Source: Gremmenia infestans
Taxonomy: Eukaryota > Ascomycota > Leotiomycetes > Helotiales > Hamatocanthoscyphaceae
NCBI GenBank assembly: GCA_032629725.1
Contig: JAFEVB010000020.1
Location: forward strand, 208,501 to 272,500
Direction: 5' to 3'
DNA length: 64,000 bases
The notes below the pieces were generated by a model. It was not told where the DNA came from, made no database searches, and saw only the letters and a list, made by a program, of their open reading frames with translations. Below, piece after piece: positions 57,174 through 64,000 of this stretch (within the stretch, counting starts at the first letter, position 1; every line of letters begins with the position of its first letter). The translations under genes and the position numbers were made by a program.

Positions 57174-57949
57174 GATGATTGATTTACTGACGAGGAATGG
57201 TTTCCAAGGACAGGTCCAGGATAGTGGGATAGCAGTAGTATTTATTTGGCTGATGAGGCTGTACCTACCTTAGGGCTGATGCTGATGAGTCTACCGTCAG
57301 AAGCGGGGATAGCGCTACATTCCACCTCGTTAGGTTAGGAGGGGGTGGCTGTGCAAAGGCTCTCCAGTGGGTGCCTTGAGAATATAAGTGGTATGAATAT
57401 GAGTAATTGAGGTTTGCGAAGTTGTTTGTATTTTAGAGCCAATTACCAAGGTAGAGTAGATACCTATGTATGGAGTGAGACCCTGACAGTTACCATTGGT
57501 GTGGCATTGCTTCGCTTAAACATGTGGGGCGGGGGTAAGTAACATATATATGCTTACCTGGGTACCTATAGGTAGGTAAGTAAATAGCAATACCTGTGGA
57601 TGATCGGTTCGCAATCATAAAGTATCTTCTCTCGTGACGTGCGTTGACTTATCCGTTTTTGTTACTTCAACTTGGTCCTAGAAGCTTCTCCTTCGTGCTC
57701 TTTTGATGTGTTCATCTGGAAAAGTCAAAGCCAAATACTTTCTCCGTCAAAGACTTTCGTACAACCATTTTATTCTCTCTTCCAGAACGTTCATCCGCTA
57801 CCAGAAGCGTATTTCTACAGGCTATAATAAAATATCAATCATCAGCGTAATACAAATGAAGGCGCTCAGCTGCCTCTGCCTCAAGACCTCTAATCATGGC
57901 TTCATCCTGGCGGATAGTTCTGGCTGCCACACCCGTTCATTGATGTTTT
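57174..57949. other. Intergenic region, no gene supported
   Basis: Upstream side of the DUF7730-like gene. A palindromic ACCTGGGTACCTATAGGTAG run lies near 57557-57576. A plus ORF starting at 57703 has no recognisable feature. Confidence 0.35.
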
Positions 57950-58276
57950 ATGTTTCTAACGATCTTGGCTTTGGAGATATTCGGCGAGCCATATCGAGGT
58001 ATTTGCAGAACTTTATGTGGTGCCTTTCAAATTTGGCTTCCACAATGGTTATACCCAAGGTGTTTCGGTGACGAGGATGGGGAAGAGAATGGGAGTGAGG
58101 AAGAGGAAGAGGTCGATGGAAGTCCGAATGATACACCTGAATCTGGGGTTCACTCGGGATTCGAGGTTCTCCTGGAATGGGAAGACTTTGCTGAATGGAA
58201 GCATCTCCGGATATGCAAGCACCCAGAATGTCGGCGCAGGAGACGCTCATTACTCGGTCTCGTAGGGGCAGGATGA
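57950..58276 (+). CDS. Small hypothetical protein, acidic centre and basic C-terminus
   Basis: A 108-codon plus-strand ORF. It begins with a hydrophobic, aromatic stretch (ICRTLCGAFQIWLPQWLYPR), continues with an acidic run (DEDGEENGSEEEEEVDG), and ends LRICKHPECRRRRRSLLGLV, where CKHPEC could bind metal. The composition is protein-like, but there is no family match, no clear leader, and the true start may be in an upstream exon. It is convergent with RRP40, 180 bp away. Confidence 0.3.
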   Translation: MFLTILALEIFGEPYRGICRTLCGAFQIWLPQWLYPRCFGDEDGEENGSEEEEEVDGSPNDTPESGVHSGFEVLLEWEDFAEWKHLRICKHPECRRRRRSLLGLVGAG

Positions 58277-58455
58277 TAATGAGGCGAAGAAACAGAAGTG
58301 CTGGGCAATAGAGGTATTGACTTTACAGTGATACAGAGGCTCTAAAAAAGGATCATCGCCACATAGTATAGCGAGAAGCTCCCACCCGAGGTATCAGATT
58401 CCGAACGCCATTACGATGCATAATGTTGACCAAACTCCAGGTTTCAAATCCTCCT

Positions 58456-59236
58456 TCATAACTCTCTGGCGACTTTCCTCGCAAGTTTTCTCTGATTGTC
58501 AACCGTCATAGCGTTCTCATCAACCTCCTGAATTGCTCGTCCAATACCCAGCGTTCCCTTCAAACTCTTGCTATCCACCCACACCCTCCCGTTCCTCCCA
58601 ACAGCGATCTCAAAAGCGGCACCTTGCGCTCCCAATTCCTCCAACAACACCAAACCTCCCTGATCTGCAGGTTTTGGTAACATCAGCCGCCTTGCCATAC
58701 CGAGCGAGATATCGAACACCATCCCACCAGTCAATGGACCCAGACCCTCTGATTTCCCTGTGGATGAAGAAACGCACTCAAGCTCAGGATCCATATGCTT
58801 GTTCGCCAGCGTCACCCGCGCATACACCAAGGCTCCGGGAGCAAGCTGCGGGCGCGTCTTTCGACTTGCACCTTCGAAGGAGAGGTTAGGGAGTGAAGCG
58901 TTCGGGGTATAGTCGCTGATGCTGGCATAGTAGACCTCCGCGGACCCTTTCTGGATGGTGGCTATTACGAGGTCGCCAGCTGTGGGTGTATACTGGATTT
59001 CTGTCAGTATTTTCGACCAGACAGGATTTGGAGAAGCATACGCGACCACCGTTGAACTCAACCCAGACGGCATTCTTTTTCTTGTCTGTACATAGCTGGC
59101 CCGCTACGGTTGGGGTTATTGTGTTTGGTGGGATGTGCCGCAGCCCGGGGCCGAGTTTGAGCGGGAGTTTTGGGTGTGATGGTAGTGATTCAGGATCAAG
59201 TTCCTCACCAGGGAGGACAAAGCGCTCAATTGCCAT
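58456..59236 (-). CDS. RRP40: RNA exosome cap subunit Rrp40
   Basis: Exons 59236-59042 and 58992-58456, with a 50-bp intron (GTATGC...TCCAG), give 243 aa, close to yeast Rrp40 (240). The N-terminal domain includes FVLPGEELD and KLGPGLRHI; the S1-like domain starts across the splice (GGRYTPTAGDLVIATIQKGS) and runs to ~150. The KH domain carries the hallmark IAVGRNGRVWVDSKSLKGTL. The start is the ATG at 59236; a longer frame exists but begins without ATG. Rrp40 is one of the three S1/KH cap proteins that guide RNA into the nuclear and cytoplasmic exosome. The gene is divergent from SSZ1, with 274 bp between start codons. Confidence 0.92.
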
Positions 59237-59510
59237 AGTCAAGATGTTGATGTTATCAGACTATTATTTTTTTGTCGTTCAGCCTTGCCGTAAGGTACCT
59301 TGGTAGTTGGTGGGGCTGGAAAGGCACATTTGGCGCTAGTGAAATTTTATTTTGGATGCTTCTTCGTACAAGACCAGAACCAGAGCTAGAAGCATATGAT
59401 CTAGGAACTCGAGATTTTCGAGACAGAAAGACAAAAACGCCCTTCCACTCACCGTACATACTTGCACGGGTCTTCTCTGCTTCTTGACCTATAAGTCTTA
59501 TAATAACAAG
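59237..59510. promoter_or_regulatory. Shared divergent promoter of RRP40 and SSZ1
   Basis: The 274 bp between the two ATGs must contain both promoters. T-rich sequence (TATTATTTTTTTGTCGTTC) lies next to RRP40, and TATAAGTCTTATAATAACAAG lies directly before the SSZ1 start. Both genes act in RNA or protein quality control, so co-regulation is plausible. Confidence 0.5.
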
Positions 59511-61314
59511 ATGTCCGCTGAGGAAGCCCCTGCGCAGGGCGCAACGCCCGGAGAGCGTGTTGCCATTGGGATCTCATTCGGAAATTCCAACAGCAGCATT
59601 GCTGTGACTTCATTCGACGACAAAGCTGAGGTTATTGCAAATGAAGATGGAGGTAAGGCAGCCCCGAATGAAGCATACGTCTACTACGTGGAAATCTGAC
59701 ACTATACCCAGATCGTCAAATCCCTACGATAATCTCTTACGTCGATGGGGAGGAGTACAACGGTCAGCAAGCAAAGCAACAGCTTATTCGGAATCACAAA
59801 AACACCGTCGCATACTTCAGAGACTATCTAGGACAAGAGTAAGACTTTATCCTTCCCCTTTCTTTGCCCCTGCTAACCTCGATGCCAGCTTCAAGTCGAT
59901 AGATCCTACCCACTCCCATTTCTCTGCCCACCCCCAAGAGCACGACTCGACAATCGCATTCACAATTCAAGACAAGGAAGAGAGCGAGCCATCCACTGTT
60001 ACCGTCTCTGAGATTGCCACCCGCCACCTGCGCCGTCTGAAACAATCTGCTAGCGATTATACTGGCAAGCAAGTTAATTCTGCAGTCATTACTATTCCCA
60101 CAAACTTCAGCGAGAAGCAAAAAGCAGCCCTCACAAAGGCAGCAGCGGATGCCGGCCTGGAAGTATTGCAGCTCATCCACGAGCCAGTCGCCGCGTTATT
60201 AGCATATGATGCCCGCCCAGAGAGCAAGGTCGCGGATAAAAATGTGGTTGTGGCAGATCTTGGTGGTACTCGATCAGATGTTGCAGTTATTGCATCGAGA
60301 GGAGGCATTTACACCATCTTGGCTACGGCGCACGACTACGAATATGCTGGTGTTCACTTGGACAAAGTTTTGCAGGATCACTTTGCAAAGGATTTCATTA
60401 AATGGCACGGCACCGATCCTCGAGAAGATCAACGAAGCATGGCCAAGCTAAAGCTTGAGTCGGAGGCTACGAAAAAGGCTCTAAGTATCGGCACGAATGC
60501 CAACTTCAGCGTGGAGAGTTTAGCAGAAGGCGCGGATTACGCATCAACCATCAACCGCCTCCGTTACGAGACAATTGCCCGCAAGGTTTTGGATGGATTC
60601 AACCGACTTATCGAGGGTGTCGTTAAGAAGGCCGGTCTTGACGTACTTGAGATCGACGAGGTCATTCTCTCTGGAGGAACCTCCCACACCCCCAAAATCG
60701 CAAAGAATTTCGCCGCCATCTTCCCCGAATCAACTGCCATCCTTGCTCCCTCCACCACACCCACTGCCATCAACCCATCAGAACTCCAGGCCCGAGGAGC
60801 AGCGTTACAAGCGTCCCTGATCCAAGAGTACGAGGCAGAAGATATCGATCAATCTACACACCCCGCGGTCACCACTGTCAAGCACCTCACCAACGCCGTC
60901 GGTGTCCTCTCCATCACCGGCGACGAGAGCAAAGGTATCTTTACGCCTATCCTGTCTGCTGAGACCGCCGTCCCTGCACGAAGAACGATCCACATCAATG
61001 TTCCTAAAGAGGGTGGTGATGTTCTTGTCAAGATCGTCGAAGGAGGATCACACATCAAGGTCACAAAGGAAGAGCCTGCAAAGACAAACGGCAACAAGGA
61101 TGACAGCGATGAAGACAGCGATGACGAGCCCGAGGAACGTCGTGAAAAGGTCTGGAAGGTTGGAAAGGTGCTAGCTGAGGCGAGTGTAAAGGATACAAAG
61201 AAGGGTGGCAAGGTCGAGGTTATGATTAACGTAGCTGGCGATTTGGCGGTCACTGTCACAGCAAGGGAAGTTGGTGCAAAAGGAGGTGTGCGAGGAACTT
61301 TAAGTGCCCCTTGA
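59511..61314 (+). CDS. SSZ1: Ribosome-associated complex Hsp70-like protein Ssz1
   Basis: Exons 59511-59652, 59712-59838 and 59889-61314 (introns of 59 and 50 bp) give 564 aa (yeast Ssz1 538). The ATPase fold begins VAIGISFGNSNSSIAVTSFD instead of the canonical Hsp70 'GIDLGTT', as in Ssz1. It continues DRQIPTIISYVDGEEYNG, YFRDYLGQDFKSIDPTHSHF (made by the second splice), VITIPTNFSEKQKAAL, LIHEPVAALLAYD, VVADLGGTRSDVAVI and EVILSGGTSHTPKI. The substrate-binding part is short, with an acidic insert (DDSDEDSDDEPEE, ~505). Ssz1 pairs with the J-protein zuotin at the ribosome exit tunnel to stimulate Ssb; it binds ATP but is a poor ATPase. Starting at exon 3 alone would lose the P-loop. Confidence 0.93.
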
Positions 61315-64000
61315 TTATGTTGAGGAGGCAGGCAGGCTTTGAAAAGATAGATACTTGTTCCACTGGGCTTTTGGTGGATGGATGTTCTTTTTTAGAACGC
61401 GTTTCCAAATGGGCTATGTATTGCGAATAGAATGCTAGACGTTGAAACTAGCTCGGAGGATGTTTTAGAGAAACGAAAAATGCATATTATTGATCCTCCA
61501 GCCCTGTGTGGGGAAGTCAATTGGTGATGGTCTCTATGAGCGAAAACGTTCCGATGGGTTTGGTTGTGTTGCTATTTCGTTTATTCTGGCTTCTATGCTT
61601 CTCTTATCCCTTCAGTTGAATGAACACCCTTCTCCCTGGTAAGTCGTAGCGGCTGGTAGACGGCGAGAATGAGCTTGATGACGTTCGCAGGGCCCTTCAC
61701 ATTTCCAAGAGACGTCGTGGGACCCATGGGTCATGGCGCCATTCTTGCCCATTCGTGCTCACCGGCCAGATCGAGTCAGACTTCAAAGGAGCGTACCTGC
61801 ATCATCCAGATCAAAGGGCGGGAGATCAGCACCAGGTTGATTGTCTGAAGTCTGGGATTTGGTTCTACCAGTCCTAAATCCGGGGTACCGGGGATGTGGT
61901 GAGAGGTTGTATTGGTTTTCGAGTAGATGATGGATGAGGATATGGTCAAATGTAATGACTGCCGAATGCTATTACTACTACGATGAGAGAACCTTGGCCT
62001 GAAGTCACAAAAAGTACATATTGCAATCTTACGGCCTCTAGAAGGAAAAATCACATCCGAGAATTCTAGTGGTGTAGTATGATTCTTGTTTGGAATACAG
62101 TTTCCCATCGCCAGGTGGGTTCTAGGACACAGCTGGAACTAGCCGGGTCCGAGCCTCATGTTTACTACCCGCTTCCTCGAAGTATTGATACATTGCCCAG
62201 GTGACCTACCCACAAGTATCACTCCCCGGAAGAAGTCGAAAGCACCCAGGTTGAAGATACTACCATCATTCAAACATTGGCCTACCGAAGCCTCTCTACC
62301 ACTCGGGAGGCACGTTTTGGACAGCCCAGGTCTCTCACACCCGAAAGTCAACTATGTTTCAAGAATATCTTACGACGTTCATTATCAACGTCCATGCGCG
62401 CAAATGTACCCGTTTATAACCATTCATATACATTCGACTTGGCCACGCGCGAGATGTTTGCGATTTCATACCAAAGGACCATTGCTGAACGGCTAATTAG
62501 AGTCACATCTGAGGTGACATACTATACGTTTAAGCTTTCGACGCTCACGAAGCAAGACCAATTGTGGAATTCTACCGGAGAATCTAGGGAGTACTTGCAT
62601 ATACAAAGTGCTCGGTAGTGTGTACCCACGTTGTTGTGGAGTCACGCACCTACCAGCACTGTATTATTCCGTCTAGAGGGGCCGAAAATCCCTCTATTTA
62701 ATTCCGACGACAGCCTGTATGTATTCCTTTTGACTGTTTTGATTTGGTGGCAATATAGGACAAACTGCCAATTTGCCGCGATGGGCTCGAACTCCGCCAA
62801 GCTTTCCAGGTTCCCCGCCTTCTCGTCTCGCTGCTGGCGACGAGTTAACGACACTTCCATCACCCTCGCCCACCATGCTACAAACTACCAGTCATGCAGA
62901 AACCATCAAGCACCAATAGTATTTGCCAGGTGGTGATCGCGATCTGCTGCATTGGGTGCGGCCTTCTTTGCCCATCTCTGGCAAGGGTGTTCCCCATGGA
63001 GACTTCCGCAGTCGTTTCCTGCCTCAAATTACCTCAAAGCCATCATTGGCGGCCTATGCCTTCCGCTCTAAATGCCCTCACTAGATACCGCTCTGTTCTA
63101 GCTATGGTATGCTGCAAGCGAAACGGCGACCCTCCAAGTTTCAATCATAAATCGTTCATCCGGTTCCTTCAGGTAAACCTCTCGGCACCCGTCGCCGGAC
63201 TGCAACCCTCATGGCGTGGTCTTGTCTCTTCTTGGCTTATACTTGGCTTGGTACTTTCGTATTGCTGAATTAATATTGATGAAGCACTATATCCTTGGGA
63301 GAATACTGGACGGAAAGTTTCGTCCTACGCCTTCTATGCCCCTCATTCGATGTATTGGAAGTCAAGCAATCACTTTCTGCACATGTCCATAGTAAATGAA
63401 CTTGGTTTGAGGAAGCAGAAAGTATATTTATGTATCTATTGGCCGTTGAGGCTAAAGTTGCACAGTCATATACCAAGCATGGTTCTCCCAATAAGGCCAA
63501 TTCTATGATTGATAATGTATCTCTCACTCTGGGGTATGTTCTATGATGTATTTTATCTTTTTTGTTCATCCCCCTGTCATTCCGCACCATGCTGAGAAGC
63601 TACCAGATGCTTGTGATAGTGCAGGACATTTCATTTGACAAATTACGCAGCTTTCACGTCAACTAATCAGAAGGTGGACTTGCAGACACATTTATCTTGG
63701 ACACAATGTTTTGATCTTCATCGAGTGTTTCAGATGACGCTTGCAACCCATTTGAACAACTCCACCATTCACGTCCGGCAGGATAACTGGAGCCCTGGCC
63801 GATCCAGGTTGCTCTCAGGTACAGGAACGCTTTTTAAGGTCTAGTGCACGATCTTGGTGCGGAAGCAAGATTTCCTGGGGTCTTGCTAGCATGTCGTACA
63901 ATGAACAGACCAGTTTTCTGAGATTGCGGGGAACATTAATCTTACCGGTCTGCGGCACCGAACCTCCCAACCCCGGCCTCTTTATCCATCTTGTCAGCTT
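61315..64000. other. Right-end interval without a supported gene
   Basis: The first ~250 bp are the 3' untranslated region of SSZ1. Beyond that, ORFs on both strands (for example 62158-62496, 62894-63268 and 63270-63590) overlap one another and show no domain, codon bias or splice structure. It could be promoter sequence for a gene outside the window, or degraded DNA. Confidence 0.4.

Noticed and set aside
62158..63268. Overlapping plus-strand ORFs at the right end
   Set aside because: They overlap in different frames, lack domains and splice structure, and have neutral codon use.

Overview
The window looks like nuclear DNA of a filamentous ascomycete (Pezizomycotina). Genes sit on both strands. 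Their introns are short (mostly 50-85 bp, GT-AG, with CTAAT/CTGAC-like branch points), leaders are pyrimidine-rich, and there are no operons. The families point the same way: phiA-like cell-wall protein, BTB/POZ proteins, 2EXR and DUF7730-type proteins, GT71 mannosyltransferase, a DUF2985 membrane protein and a BAS2-like secreted protein. A plant-associated Leotiomycete- or Sordariomycete-like fungus is my best guess; the species cannot be told from this sequence.

Layout. 0-12 kb: the edge of a truncated gene, a BTB/POZ gene, a decayed copia-type gag, a secreted phiA-like protein, a hypothetical gene bracketed by two related MITE-like elements, and a second BTB gene. 11.5-16 kb: a long non-coding interval leading to a 906-aa EGF-domain membrane protein. 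20-31 kb: a GT71 Golgi mannosyltransferase, a flavin monooxygenase, a candidate small secreted protein, a SIRT6/7-type sirtuin and a peroxisomal (PTS1) acyl-CoA ligase. 32-38 kb: a DUF2985 membrane protein, a 2EXR protein and a 623-bp AT-rich inverted-repeat element. 38-45 kb: gene-poor, with zinc-finger-like remnants. 45-53 kb: a CCCH zinc-finger gene whose best model needs a GC-AG intron, an eight-helix membrane protein, and a two-domain BAS2-like cysteine-rich protein. 54-61 kb: an ankyrin pseudogene, a DUF7730-like protein, then a divergent housekeeping pair, RRP40 (RNA exosome) and SSZ1 (ribosome-associated chaperone). 61.3-64 kb: no convincing gene.

The genes do not form one pathway. 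Housekeeping functions (RRP40, SSZ1, sirtuin, mannosyltransferase) are mixed with accessory ones (secreted proteins, monooxygenase, BTB proteins) and with dead mobile or repetitive DNA. I saw no backbone-enzyme metabolite cluster. Exon borders below were derived by hand from splice sites and reading-frame continuity; every multi-exon model given closes in frame.
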